Assembly (NCBI GenBank): GCA_041946675.1
Contig: JBHGAU010000020.1
Location: 17,562 to 81,561, forward strand
DNA: 64,000 nucleotides
Direction: 5' to 3'
From: CAWBKV01 sp041946675
GTDB lineage: Archaea > Halobacteriota > Methanosarcinia > Methanotrichales > Methanotrichaceae
The translations under genes were made by a program, and so were the position numbers. Within the stretch, counting starts at the first letter, position 1. Each line of letters starts with the position of its first letter. Positions 45,747 through 54,345 of the stretch are shown here, piece by piece. The notes below the pieces were generated by a model that was given only the letters and a program-made list of their open reading frames with translations, was not told where the DNA came from and did not search any database.

Positions 45747-46070
45747 TCACATATGCATCCTAAGTTGCGCCAGGGGCCATAGGGTAGCCTGGTATCCTAC
45801 AAGACTGGGGGTCTTGTGACCGGCGTTCAAATTCTTCTCCATCTCTGATGTATCCAGGCCTTCGGCCTTGGCATCCTCGATCTCTTTATCCATCAGGGCT
45901 ACTACCTTCTGGATCTCGCCGAAGAGCTCTTCATACTCAGCTTTGACAGATTCCATCTCCTTGTTTAACTCTTCCATCTCTGCCACAATGCCTTTCTTCA
46001 GCTTTTTCATTGCATTACGTGCCTGGGCTCGCTTCTTTTGATCTGTGCTCTTCCTGCTAAAAAGTTTCAT
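45747..46070 (-). CDS. Small coiled-coil protein whose 3' end crosses attL
   Basis: 107 residues in the integrated state: a basic start (MKLFSRKSTDQKKRAQARNA), a coiled coil (about 20-80) and then NAGHKTPSL encoded by the att core, followed by about 16 residues (VGYQATLWPL) read from the host tRNA. In the excised circle the frame would instead leave the core into element DNA and read LELSGCVKRLVLASDAIV to a stop. GAGGGATT precedes the ATG. It lies 6 bp downstream of the tape measure gene; role unknown, possibly a tail-fibre or chaperone-like protein. Confidence 0.65.
   Translation of the reverse strand: MKLFSRKSTDQKKRAQARNAMKKLKKGIVAEMEELNKEMESVKAEYEELFGEIQKVVALMDKEIEDAKAEGLDTSEMEKNLNAGHKTPSLVGYQATLWPLAQLRMHM
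45773..45832 (+). tRNA. tRNA-Pro(GGG), 5' part, interrupted by the element
   Basis: The 5' acceptor strand GGGGCCA, D arm, anticodon arm CAAGA-CTGGGGG-TCTTG (anticodon GGG) and the first half of the T arm (CGGCG-TTCAAAT) are present, behind a CTTATATG box A 27 bp upstream. The T-stem partner and the 3' acceptor strand are replaced by element DNA (TCTTC...). The missing half lies at 63751-63766. As it stands this copy cannot fold. Confidence 0.9.
45801..45832 (+). repeat. Left attachment site (attL core)
   Basis: 32-bp core beginning AAGACTGGGGGTCTTGTGAC, identical to 63719-63750; bases differ on both sides (preceded by TAC, followed by TC). Confidence 0.92.
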
Positions 46071-46076
46071 AATCCC

Positions 46077-48494
46077 TCACCCCTGTTGCGTTCTGAATGC
46101 AGTTTTGACTGCTTTTTCAATCTGGTAAGTTATCTTAGTCCAGTCAATCATTTTTGCTATATCCAGATTCCTTAAGTCCACATCTTTGGTAATATAATTG
46201 TTTACAGATATTCCTGGAATTGTCAGGTTAACCGTTATATCTCCCTTGCCTCCCTGAGAAAACACTCCTTCTGGACTCAGCTGACCAGCAGGATTCCTGG
46301 AATTCATGTAATCCATGGCAATTCCCAGCAGACTCCCCAACTTACCCACACCCTGGGTAATTCTGGCAGGGATAACCTCCTCATGGCCATGGACATTCAT
46401 CAAGCCAGCTTGATTAACTGTAGCTCCTTCAGCACCACCTTGAATCCGATTCCAGGCATCTCTACCCAAGCCACCTAGCATAGCTCCCCACATATCGAAT
46501 GGGCCTATCTGGTTAGCTTGACCATTTTTTATTTTATTGCTGACATCACTGATCTCATCAGCATAAGCTTTCTTTGTCTCTGCTCCTCCAGGAGTACTAA
46601 CTGTATTTACCTGCTCTGGAGTGACCACTGGTTCTGGAGTTGGGATTGGCTGGGCTTGAGCTATCTGTTTTGCTATTTCTAAGAGATTATTACCAAGACC
46701 ATGATCCTTTAGAACGTAATTCTTCCATTGGTTGGAGGCTTTTTCTTCTTCTGTTAACTCGCTTTCAGCCTTTACCTCACCATTAGGCCCTTCCATGGGA
46801 TTTTTACCCAATGCCTCCAAAGCTATGGCTCTCTTTTGATTATCACTGAGTCCAGCAAAAGTCCCTCTTTTATCAGCATTCATGGACTTTAAAAGCTGAT
46901 CAACAGTCATATTGCTATTAACACTGCCACTGCCTAGCCCCAGCATATCCTTGATCTTATCGTAGACAGATGTAACCTTCTTTAGGAAATCATTCCACCA
47001 CGCCATGATTTTATCAAACCACTTCATCGCCTCTCTGTATACTGACTGTCCCTTGGCAAATATATCAGAGAGCCAACCTGGGATTAAGCCATCCAGGAAA
47101 TTCCTGATCCAAGTTCCAAGGTCAAGGAGTAACGTCTTTCCATCCTTGAGACCACCAGAGGAGGTGAAGAACGTTTTTTGTAGTGAGGCCTGGGCTTTGC
47201 CTGCCAGCTCTTTGAGCTGTGTGGTCCTTGTGAGCAGCAAATACAGTCCTGCTGCAATGATGGCTATAGCTGCAATTATTGGCAGTAATGGAACGCCTGC
47301 TACAACTCCTGCTGCACCAGCAAGAGCAGCAATCACTGGAGCCAAGGCTACGGCTGTTGTTAAGACTCCAGCCAGGAGACTGACAAGGACTCCTAAAAAG
47401 ATAAGTATCTCATCATGACCTGGAATCGATTCAACAATACTGAGAAGGTCACTAAGGCCATCCACAACCATTTCGACTGCAGGTCTTAATTTATCACCAG
47501 CTCCACTGACAAGACTAGAGAATCTATTGTAGAGCACGCCTAGTTTCTGTTCAAGCGTGGTTGCCTTCCCTGTAAAGCTTTCATTGGTCTTCTCCAGCTC
47601 TTTCATCGTCAGGTTATGGAGAGCTTGCTTTTTGACTACTTCATCAGTGGCAAAGGCAAATTTCTGATAATTGGTCCTGAGCCTGTCCATCTCCCTGTTG
47701 AGCTTCTCTTCGCTCACAGCTCCTGAGCTGAATAGTCTCTTAACTGATTCGAGGTTGCCACTCTTTTCAGCTGAAGCCAGGGTTCTGGCCAACTCCTCAG
47801 CAGAAGATACACCGAATCTCTTCATCATCGAGGCCTTGGTAAAGAAGTACTTCTCTATCTCCTCGCCATATTTCTTGGTTTCATCTGTTGAATAATCGAG
47901 GTCTGATAGATCAGCTGCCATAGCAAGCCTCTGGGATTTTGAGGTGTAGGCCTTCCCTGTCCCTTGGCTGGCCCAATCTATCAGAGGCTGAGCAGCGTTG
48001 CCTTTGAGTGATACAAGCTCCTCAACTAGAGATTGGTTCTTTGCCGATGCGTAGATTCCTGCAATCCCAAGCCCAACAAAAGTAGCTTGAAGAGCCAATA
48101 GCTTTCCTTTAATGGGAGATAACTTATCACCCAACTTATCGAATTTTGATGCTGTCGTGTCCAGGGCTTTATGGAACTGACCAAAAAAGTTAGCTGAATA
48201 TTTTGCTGCATCCCCAGATTCTTTAGTCTTTTTGCCAGAGGTCTCTGCAGCCTTACCTTGCTTCTCTGCAGATCCACTAGCATTATCCAGGGATTGGGAG
48301 ACTTTTTTGCCTGCACCATCTAGGCTGGCGAGAGCACCTTCTAAGGCTTCTGCTCCACTTGTATCAGCTTCGACAGATGCCTCAGCTGTAACCTTCTTCC
48401 CCTCAAGTTTCTCAAGCTTGGCGAGGATAGGATCTAGGATTTTACTGCCTCTGTCAACCACATCGAAGAGGACTTCTAAATTTCGAACAGGCAT
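46077..48494 (-). CDS. Tail tape measure-like protein
   Basis: 805 residues. Long helical N-terminal region rich in Ala, Glu and Lys (SVEADTSGAEALEGALASLD), hydrophobic helices about 345-425 (FLGVLVSLLAGVLTTAVALA and LLPIIAAIAIIAAGLYLLL) and a GS-rich, proline-rich C-terminal third ending VEKAVKTAFRTQQG-like (IEKAVKTAFRTQQG). This layout, and its place after hub and spike genes, is that of tape measure proteins that set tail length and pass through the membrane at infection. GGAGGATT precedes the ATG. Assignment rests on architecture and context, not on a recognised motif. Confidence 0.75.
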   Translation of the reverse strand: MPVRNLEVLFDVVDRGSKILDPILAKLEKLEGKKVTAEASVEADTSGAEALEGALASLDGAGKKVSQSLDNASGSAEKQGKAAETSGKKTKESGDAAKYSANFFGQFHKALDTTASKFDKLGDKLSPIKGKLLALQATFVGLGIAGIYASAKNQSLVEELVSLKGNAAQPLIDWASQGTGKAYTSKSQRLAMAADLSDLDYSTDETKKYGEEIEKYFFTKASMMKRFGVSSAEELARTLASAEKSGNLESVKRLFSSGAVSEEKLNREMDRLRTNYQKFAFATDEVVKKQALHNLTMKELEKTNESFTGKATTLEQKLGVLYNRFSSLVSGAGDKLRPAVEMVVDGLSDLLSIVESIPGHDEILIFLGVLVSLLAGVLTTAVALAPVIAALAGAAGVVAGVPLLPIIAAIAIIAAGLYLLLTRTTQLKELAGKAQASLQKTFFTSSGGLKDGKTLLLDLGTWIRNFLDGLIPGWLSDIFAKGQSVYREAMKWFDKIMAWWNDFLKKVTSVYDKIKDMLGLGSGSVNSNMTVDQLLKSMNADKRGTFAGLSDNQKRAIALEALGKNPMEGPNGEVKAESELTEEEKASNQWKNYVLKDHGLGNNLLEIAKQIAQAQPIPTPEPVVTPEQVNTVSTPGGAETKKAYADEISDVSNKIKNGQANQIGPFDMWGAMLGGLGRDAWNRIQGGAEGATVNQAGLMNVHGHEEVIPARITQGVGKLGSLLGIAMDYMNSRNPAGQLSPEGVFSQGGKGDITVNLTIPGISVNNYITKDVDLRNLDIAKMIDWTKITYQIEKAVKTAFRTQQG

Positions 48495-48496
48495 GC

Positions 48497-49450
48497 TTAA
48501 TCCTCCTGCTGCTTTGGTGTCTTATCGAGATCATGATATCCTGATGGATTGCGATTAAGCATAGTGCAATTGCCTCCACCACATTCACAGGCCACATTAT
48601 GGAGATTATGCGAACCATTTTGAGTTGCATGAACTGTTATATTGCCTTCTCCGTTTAACGCAATGAAGGAGCCTGATTTATCTTTGATAACTATGCCTTG
48701 CTGCTCGTTGGTGCCTTCTCCAAGCAGGCAGATGTAATTACCTCTGGAATCCTCGATTAATATTGAGCCATCGTCTTCCAACTGTACCTTTTGCCCTTTC
48801 TTGTGTGAATATCTCACTCGATTGGGATGCTTAGGATGCTGTGAAGGATACCACTTGATTGAATTAGAATGATTCTCGATATCCTCAAGGTCAGTGCAGA
48901 TTTCACAGTCTGGGTGGCTGTGCCCAAGAGGACAGTCAGAGACGAAGATGAATCCCCTATCTTTGCCAAAGAACTTCTGGCAAACTGGATGTTCTGGATT
49001 TAAGAATCTCTTTAAGTGCTTAATGCTATTGCCATTTCTGCATTTGATGGTATCATACTCTGCAGGAGGAGTTTGACAAAATTTGAAAACTATATCATCT
49101 ACATGTTGCCTGCATATTGGTTTCTCTTCCTGATTCCAGAAGGGAGAAATGACATAGGCTTTTTCATTGGCCAAAAATAATACTTTTACTAGGTCTCCTA
49201 CTCTTGGATTCCACGTAAAGCCAAACAGATGGCCTATGTGACTGAGAAGCACTGGAATCCTGTATCTAATGATTTCAGTGCATTGAGTAGGATTCTCAGA
49301 ATCTCGAAGCTTAATAGTGACTGTATTCATCTTTTTGTCTTCTGGAGCCTGGTGGAGCTGGACATCTAGAACTTCACAGGTTTCCACACGCAATATTCGA
49401 GCCATGGTTTTGAAGGCTTCATTCCTTATCGATTCTTTTAAAGTGACCAT
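48497..49450 (-). CDS. Baseplate spike-like (gpV/gp5-type) protein, Cys-rich
   Basis: 317 residues. The N-terminal OB-like region has NPRVGDLVKVLFLANEKAYV (about 85-105) as in gpV/VgrG/gp5 proteins, and the C-terminal part a short beta-helix ladder: EDDGSILIEDSRGNYICLLG, then GIVIKDKSGSFIALNGEGNI. Between them is an unusual insertion of about 70 residues with CRNG, PVCQKF and CPLGHSHPDCEIC, and the tail has CECGGGNC, 13 cysteines in all. Metal binding is likely (inference). Three bases separate it from the tape measure gene. Confidence 0.75.
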   Translation of the reverse strand: MVTLKESIRNEAFKTMARILRVETCEVLDVQLHQAPEDKKMNTVTIKLRDSENPTQCTEIIRYRIPVLLSHIGHLFGFTWNPRVGDLVKVLFLANEKAYVISPFWNQEEKPICRQHVDDIVFKFCQTPPAEYDTIKCRNGNSIKHLKRFLNPEHPVCQKFFGKDRGFIFVSDCPLGHSHPDCEICTDLEDIENHSNSIKWYPSQHPKHPNRVRYSHKKGQKVQLEDDGSILIEDSRGNYICLLGEGTNEQQGIVIKDKSGSFIALNGEGNITVHATQNGSHNLHNVACECGGGNCTMLNRNPSGYHDLDKTPKQQED

Positions 49451-49455
49451 AATAA

Positions 49456-50907
49456 TTAACTCCCCAATGCTCTATCGATATCTCCAGGTTCTACAGCACT
49501 TGCATTCCATGACATGGCAGTCTTCCATCCATATGGTGGAGTTGTATCCTGCCCAAATCTTGCTATTTCCCAGGTGCTGGAATCTGCACTTGGATTAAAT
49601 GTGTCAGGATTAACGAAAATCCAAGAATTGGGTGTCTCAGTCTGGTTCCTGGAGTTAAGCTCCTCATTCATCTGGTTATACAGCTCGCTCTTTCCAAAGT
49701 AGAAATTATATCCATCCTTAGTCCAGGCATATGGTGGCTGGCCGAAGGTTTTAACATTTGTCATTTTGGTTGATGTACTGCTGCTGCTTTGATCTTCTGA
49801 GTCAGATCCTCCTGACGTTGGAGGAGCACATGTCTCTAATTTCTGGCTCCAGCCTTTAGCTAAAATGTCCACTACAGCCCTTCGAACCAAACCCTTTGTT
49901 TGGGAGGTCTCAGATGAAGGTATGACTTTGCCACACTTCTCTCCTCTGACATACTGCAGTCCAGTTGCATACTTAACTCGATCAAGGGGCCTAACGATAG
50001 CGTTGATTAGCTCCAGATCCTGAGTTGCATTTTTATACTGAGCATAGTTGGCTACCATGTTCTTGGCAACCCTCTGGGCATCAGCAGTTGTTGTTATGTA
50101 AGGTAGGTAGAGAGGAGGTGCTACAACTTTTGCTTCACCTTCATCAGCAATAGTAGGGCTATCATAAGTGGCCATCACTGGAGCATGTCTATCTTGTTCA
50201 GCTGGATGAGTACCAGGCTCATTCTCTGAGGTACCTATAACTGTTTGAGAGTTTTTATAGCCTAGCTGCGTATAGCAAGCTACAGGGTTAATGTTGACAG
50301 GAGTAATATCGATAGTCTCAGATGAAACCTGTTTACCAGGTTCACTGAAATGAAAGAGTCCTTCCTCATCGAACCAATAGAAGCCACCGGAAGCCTCGCA
50401 GCATTGGTCAAGCAGGTCCAGGAAAGTTGTGTTCAGATCTCTAACTAATTGATCTTTCTTTATTTCACACTGCCAGATTTCAGCTACAATTACTTGCTCC
50501 CAGTCTGCAGCAATTTCGTTATACTTATTGATAATTAATTGGACATCTTCAGCTATAGTAGCACCAGCAGGAGCCTGAAAACCATCAGGAACGTTCTTAC
50601 TTAAGCTTGTGATTCTACAGGTAGCAACTATTTCAATCTCTTTGGGACCGTCCTGAATTGAATAGACGCATCCTGTAAACATGACGTAGTTCTTTTTACT
50701 GCTACTCTTGGGGCAGCTTCTGACTTCGTTTTGAACTTCCATCCTGACAATATCGCCTCTGGAAATTTGACCAGTTAAACGACTGTAGGGATTTGCAAGC
50801 AGAATTGTTGCCCTGTCTGCATCCTGGTTCTCAAGATTGCGATCGCAATGGACTTTCATAAAATAATTTGAATACTCCACCCCATTGATCTTGGGTATTA
50901 CTGGCAT
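49456..50907 (-). CDS. Tail hub-like (gpD/XkdQ-type) protein
   Basis: 483 residues. Residues 1-~330 have the hub pattern: INGVEYSNYFMKVHCDRNLE, GDIVRMEV, an OB-like VMFTGCVYSIQDGPKEIEIV, the AEDVQLIINKYNEIAADWEQ helix, FLDLLDQCCEASGGFYWFDE and SEPG. A Ser/Thr linker (SGGSDSEDQSSSSTSTK, about 370-388) leads to a C-terminal domain of about 95 residues with no recognised fold. Next to the spike and tape measure genes, as in contractile and PBSX-like tails. GAGGTGG precedes the ATG. Confidence 0.75.
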   Translation of the reverse strand: MPVIPKINGVEYSNYFMKVHCDRNLENQDADRATILLANPYSRLTGQISRGDIVRMEVQNEVRSCPKSSSKKNYVMFTGCVYSIQDGPKEIEIVATCRITSLSKNVPDGFQAPAGATIAEDVQLIINKYNEIAADWEQVIVAEIWQCEIKKDQLVRDLNTTFLDLLDQCCEASGGFYWFDEEGLFHFSEPGKQVSSETIDITPVNINPVACYTQLGYKNSQTVIGTSENEPGTHPAEQDRHAPVMATYDSPTIADEGEAKVVAPPLYLPYITTTADAQRVAKNMVANYAQYKNATQDLELINAIVRPLDRVKYATGLQYVRGEKCGKVIPSSETSQTKGLVRRAVVDILAKGWSQKLETCAPPTSGGSDSEDQSSSSTSTKMTNVKTFGQPPYAWTKDGYNFYFGKSELYNQMNEELNSRNQTETPNSWIFVNPDTFNPSADSSTWEIARFGQDTTPPYGWKTAMSWNASAVEPGDIDRALGS

Positions 50908-50916
50908 GAATCCACC

Positions 50917-51453
50917 TCAGATTCCACCATCGTGTGCTTCAAGGAAGGTCAATTGCCAATAGAAAACACTATCAGATTCCCCTCCTACCTGTTGAGCAGT
51001 CTTGTTTTTCAAGTACATGCACATGCTACCTGTGGGTATAGCAGCTTCAATATTATGAGGGCCAGGATAATTCCCGTCATCATCACCTAGATACCATAGA
51101 AAATCTTTTTCGAGAGCAGTAAAAGTGGTAAGAGATATGGTCAGCTGCCATAATTTAGGGCCCATCCACTGGCTGATATCTTTTTTATAGACGATTTCAC
51201 TTTCTTCAATCTTGTAAGCCTTTGCCCAGTTCATTTGTTGGGGATTGACTCTAAAATCATGACCATCAATAGTAACTTTTACTCTACTGGGCTCCTTATC
51301 CTTATTTAATCCATAAAATAATCTATAAAATTCTTCGGCTGATATTCGCTCTCCACTAGGGCCAATAAATGATTCGAAGCCATGAGAAGTTTGTTCTGCA
51401 GGATCATTTGCAACGATACCACCGATTAGATCTACATTTATTTCAAGGACCAT
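50917..51453 (-). CDS. Tail-associated protein, XkdP-like
   Basis: 178 residues. The central part (VKVTIDGHDFRVNPQQMNWA, about 55-75) with a later G.KLWQLTISLTTFTAL resembles the F..NP......K......G..L..L.. pattern of baseplate proteins encoded just before hubs (XkdP type). No LysM domain is visible. The start ATG overlaps the previous stop (TGATG), and nine bases separate it from the hub gene. Function inferred from order. Confidence 0.55.
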   Translation of the reverse strand: MVLEINVDLIGGIVANDPAEQTSHGFESFIGPSGERISAEEFYRLFYGLNKDKEPSRVKVTIDGHDFRVNPQQMNWAKAYKIEESEIVYKKDISQWMGPKLWQLTISLTTFTALEKDFLWYLGDDDGNYPGPHNIEAAIPTGSMCMYLKNKTAQQVGGESDSVFYWQLTFLEAHDGGI

Positions 51454-51653
51454 CAGTATCCCCTCTCTCGCATTTTGGAATACTTCTCAGTGGTTTCCTG
51501 CCGTCTCTTCCATCGCCTCTCCTCACAGGGTAGAGGGTTGGATCTTGAATTTTTCTTTGGCTGGCAGCTGAGTTCATTTCGAAGCTCATCAAGAGTACTA
51601 TCAGTAACTCCAGCAGGGTCTTTTTTGTTAGGTTTTCGGCCAAGGTGACTCAT
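51453..51653 (-). CDS. Small basic protein
   Basis: 66 residues (MSHLGRKPNKKDPAGVTDST), strongly basic, Arg/Lys-rich with one Cys. It overlaps the gene before it by 4 bases and the XkdP-like start by one, so translation is coupled on both sides. No family recognised; might be a chaperone or frameshift-type tail assembly product by position. Confidence 0.6.
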   Translation of the reverse strand: MSHLGRKPNKKDPAGVTDSTLDELRNELSCQPKKNSRSNPLPCEERRWKRRQETTEKYSKMRERGY

Positions 51654-52051
51654 TTCTTCCTGGCCTCCTGCTCCTCAAGCTGCTTGAGTTCAGCATCAAT
51701 AACATGTTGAGGAGAACCAATTGATTTGTGCCAAGCAAGGAGCCTCTCCTTCTTGGAAACAGGAGCTGTCTGCCATGTGCCTGGACCCTTGGAACGATCG
51801 CCTTTCAAGGCTCTATCATACTCTTCCTGCTTTGCCTCCATCTCTGGAGTGGTTTTGTAAAAATTAGGTCCTTCCTTCTCAGGTTCTGGAGCCTTCTTTT
51901 TGATCTCAGGGATATCTCTGGGTTTTGGTGTCTTACCCGTCCTGGCATCAAACTCATCGAGGAGTCTCTCTACCTCTTGCTTTCGTTTCTGATGGCCATT
52001 GGGATCTCCTCCCATCTGAGATGTGCTAGGCAGGGGTGTTTGTCCAGCCAT
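51650..52051 (-). CDS. Hydrophilic tail-operon protein
   Basis: 133 residues, Pro/Lys/Glu-rich and probably disordered (PKPRDIPEIKKKAPEPEKEG), with a helical C-terminus (HVIDAELKQLEEQEARKK). GGAGGTGAG precedes the ATG, and start and stop overlap the neighbours by one and four bases. No family recognised. Position before the tail genes suits a tail assembly chaperone. Confidence 0.6.
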   Translation of the reverse strand: MAGQTPLPSTSQMGGDPNGHQKRKQEVERLLDEFDARTGKTPKPRDIPEIKKKAPEPEKEGPNFYKTTPEMEAKQEEYDRALKGDRSKGPGTWQTAPVSKKERLLAWHKSIGSPQHVIDAELKQLEEQEARKK

Positions 52052-52800
52052 TACAGCCTCACCTCCTCAACTCCCTCTCTAAAACCTCCCTCTGATGGCC
52101 CAGGAGAAAGGACAAGCTTCTCCTTTTTCTGCCCAAGCCTACCCCATTCGAAGCTCCTGAAATACATATTTCGCATTGCTTTGAGCTCGTCAAATGGCAG
52201 CCCAAATCTTTTGGAGGCCTTCTCATAATCGCCTCTGCAGCAAAGAAGGCACATTAACGACAAATGCTCCCAGTGCCATACCTGTGGCTCGCCATCCTTG
52301 TCAGTGCCATAGAAAACCAGGCTGCCTAGATCAGCAACTGTGGCCTCTCCTTCGTCTATAGGCTCACCACAGAAAGCACACTTCAAACCTATCACAGAGT
52401 CCAGCTCATCAAGGTCTGGATTTCTATGATCTTGTCCAACAATTGCAAATGTATCAGGTGCTGGCTTTAGTCCATCTCTTTGTTTCAGCAATAAGAAATT
52501 GTACAGATCTGGATCTTCCTGTAATGCCCTCATCTCTGATTCAGGAATCATTTTACCATCAACTGAGAACATCTTCTCTGTATCGACTACCTCTGCTCTG
52601 AAACAAGGGCCACTTGGAACCCACTTTGGAGGCTCTGGCTGTTTCACTGGCTGGCCATTTCTTGCTTCTTGCATGACATCTTTGACTACCTTGGCGTGAT
52701 CTTCTCCTTCCTCATCCAAGGCAGGGCCAAGAAGCTGATTCAGTGCCTCCTCACCCTCAGGATCATCGAATAAAATCTCATCATTTTCGTCTTGAACCAT
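52051..52800 (-). CDS. Cysteine-motif protein of the tail operon
   Basis: 249 residues. Acidic N-terminus (DENDEILFDDPEGEEALNQL), then a candidate zinc site with CAFCGEP and, about 45 residues on, HWEHLSLMCLLCC. The C-terminus (FDELKAMRNMYFRSFEWGRL) is helical. I recognise no family. It follows the zinc-ribbon gene by 12 bp and overlaps the next gene by one base. Could be an assembly chaperone or a regulator that binds tail operon RNA or DNA. Confidence 0.6.
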   Translation of the reverse strand: MVQDENDEILFDDPEGEEALNQLLGPALDEEGEDHAKVVKDVMQEARNGQPVKQPEPPKWVPSGPCFRAEVVDTEKMFSVDGKMIPESEMRALQEDPDLYNFLLLKQRDGLKPAPDTFAIVGQDHRNPDLDELDSVIGLKCAFCGEPIDEGEATVADLGSLVFYGTDKDGEPQVWHWEHLSLMCLLCCRGDYEKASKRFGLPFDELKAMRNMYFRSFEWGRLGQKKEKLVLSPGPSEGGFREGVEEVRL

Positions 52801-52812
52801 AATAATAACCTC

Positions 52813-53355
52813 TTAAGCAAGAACTCCTGTCAATTTTCCCAGCTCAAGCAGTCTCTGTGCTCTCTTCTGCAATGCGTCCAGGGGGACCTGCCATTCGTTT
52901 GCCAAGGCTCCTAAGTCGCCATTGCTTTCGAGAATGATTTTATTTAGGAAGCAAGAAGCATGGAGCTTTACTTTTTCGTCTACCATAACGTTAAGCTTTA
53001 GGTTCTCTCTGAAATCTTTCTCACAAATTTTGCAACGGCCTATTGCTTCCCTTGAGGTTAGGGGTCTAACGCTATGCTTTCTTACAGGACTGGCAACCTC
53101 AAAATCTTCTTGGATTTTACCCGTTGGAGTCTTTGAGACTTTGCCCCTCAAGGTCTCAACTCGATCAGATTGGACAGATTCCTGGCTTTTCAAAGATTTC
53201 CTGGCCTTTAAAGTTGGAGGAGCCTTAATCGGCTCTTGATCTGGAACTGCTCTGATCGGAGTCCTCTTTCCACATCGTGGACAGGTAACAGAGCAAGCCA
53301 AGCTTTCTGTTTCCCATGAATAGCTACATCTAATACACTTTACAAATATGCCCAT
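52813..53355 (-). CDS. Zinc-ribbon protein, first gene of the tail operon
   Basis: 180 residues. An N-terminal zinc ribbon (CIRCSYSWE...CPRCGKR), a Lys/Ser/Pro linker and a second motif CKICEKD with a later HASCFLNK, then a C-terminal helix-turn-helix-like stretch (LGALANEWQVPLDALQKRAQ). The layout suggests a DNA- or RNA-binding regulator of the late operon. AAGGAG lies ten bases before the ATG. It is divergent from the only plus-strand gene of the element. Confidence 0.6.
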   Translation of the reverse strand: MGIFVKCIRCSYSWETESLACSVTCPRCGKRTPIRAVPDQEPIKAPPTLKARKSLKSQESVQSDRVETLRGKVSKTPTGKIQEDFEVASPVRKHSVRPLTSREAIGRCKICEKDFRENLKLNVMVDEKVKLHASCFLNKIILESNGDLGALANEWQVPLDALQKRAQRLLELGKLTGVLA

Positions 53356-53468
53356 TTATTTCAATCTCCTTTGCCGTTTATCTCTGTTATCATCGTCATC
53401 ATCATTAGGCATAAAGTATTTAAAGTTTACTGGATGAAAAGAACGGCATAAAGCGTTAAAACAGTAAA

Positions 53469-53789
53469 ATGGCTTCTAATAGCCATTATTCAGGTGATCG
53501 AATGGCAATAAAGTATACAGATCCTCAAAAAGGCGAAGTTCTAAAAAATGATGGTCATTATATAATTATCTCTGGTATAGTTGCTCAAGTTGGTCAAGGC
53601 ATCAGTGCAAGTGATCTCAAGCAAACTGCAAGGTGGACATTTGGCTTACCCATCGAGCTCAATGGCCGAAAGGTAGGGCAGGTGGATAACTTCGATATGC
53701 AGGGTGACGATAAGCTGAGCATCCAGGGGACCCTCATCGGAGGCAAACTAACGCAGCAGGAGCTATTTCTATCTCCATGGGCATTCTGA
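53469..53789 (+). CDS. Only plus-strand gene of the element, unknown
   Basis: 106 residues from ATG 53469; an internal ATG at 53502 behind AGGTGATC (95 residues) is equally possible. The sequence is beta-rich and soluble (YIIISGIVAQVGQGISASDL, then FGLPIELNGRKVGQVDNF), no motif recognised. A GTATTTAAAG box lies about 55 bases upstream in the divergent promoter. Being alone on its strand, it may be a regulator or a cargo (accessory) gene. Confidence 0.6.
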   Translation: MASNSHYSGDRMAIKYTDPQKGEVLKNDGHYIIISGIVAQVGQGISASDLKQTARWTFGLPIELNGRKVGQVDNFDMQGDDKLSIQGTLIGGKLTQQELFLSPWAF

Positions 53790-53946
53790 GGCATTATCCT
53801 CGATGTGAAAACTCTTATATAATTCGTATAAATTCACATAGCCATATTCTACAAAAAGGAAAGCGGCAAGCAATATCAGATTTGGTAGCCCTGGCTTTGC
53901 TGATATTGGTTCATAGCCAAGACAATTTTATAAATATGTATCCGAC

Positions 53947-54345
53947 CTACACCATCATGTCCTCTGGCTCAAGGAGATCTGCTAACAATTCGTCATCGCC
54001 TGCTTTGGGAATCATGCCAAAGCCAAATCTATTGAGAGCTTCATTCTTAGCATCCTCCAGCAGATCCTGTGGCAAGTTCTTAATGATCTGATCAGGGTCC
54101 AGACAGCCCTGCTCAATTACACCCTGACCTTTTATGAATACCTGGGCTGGCACTTTGGCACAAACCCCTCTGAGAAGAGCTTCTAGCTCAGTATCCCAGC
54201 CCTCACCTGTCTTAAGCCAGTGATAGAGCCTCTGGCCTGAAGGCCCTAGTTTCCTATTTTTAAGAACAATGATAAGCTGTGATCGATGATTATCCAACTC
54301 AACGGTGAAATCATCCTCACCATCGTCATCTTTAGGTTTAAGCAT
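53947..54345 (-). CDS. Element protein of unknown function
   Basis: 132 residues from ATG 54345, which overlaps the preceding gene by 8 bases; the longer open frame to 54498 is only overlap with that gene. Acidic ends (LKPKDDDGEDDFTVELDNHR and ELLADLLEPEDMMV) and a helical middle. No family recognised. Confidence 0.6.
   Translation of the reverse strand: MLKPKDDDGEDDFTVELDNHRSQLIIVLKNRKLGPSGQRLYHWLKTGEGWDTELEALLRGVCAKVPAQVFIKGQGVIEQGCLDPDQIIKNLPQDLLEDAKNEALNRFGFGMIPKAGDDELLADLLEPEDMMV

Noticed and set aside
45747..45832. Intact tRNA at the left end of the element
   Set aside because: After the att core the T-stem complement and 3' acceptor strand are absent.
51443..51643. A second 66-residue frame overlapping the small basic protein gene
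   Set aside because: Its start has no ribosome site, while the frame at 51453-51653 is coupled to both neighbours.
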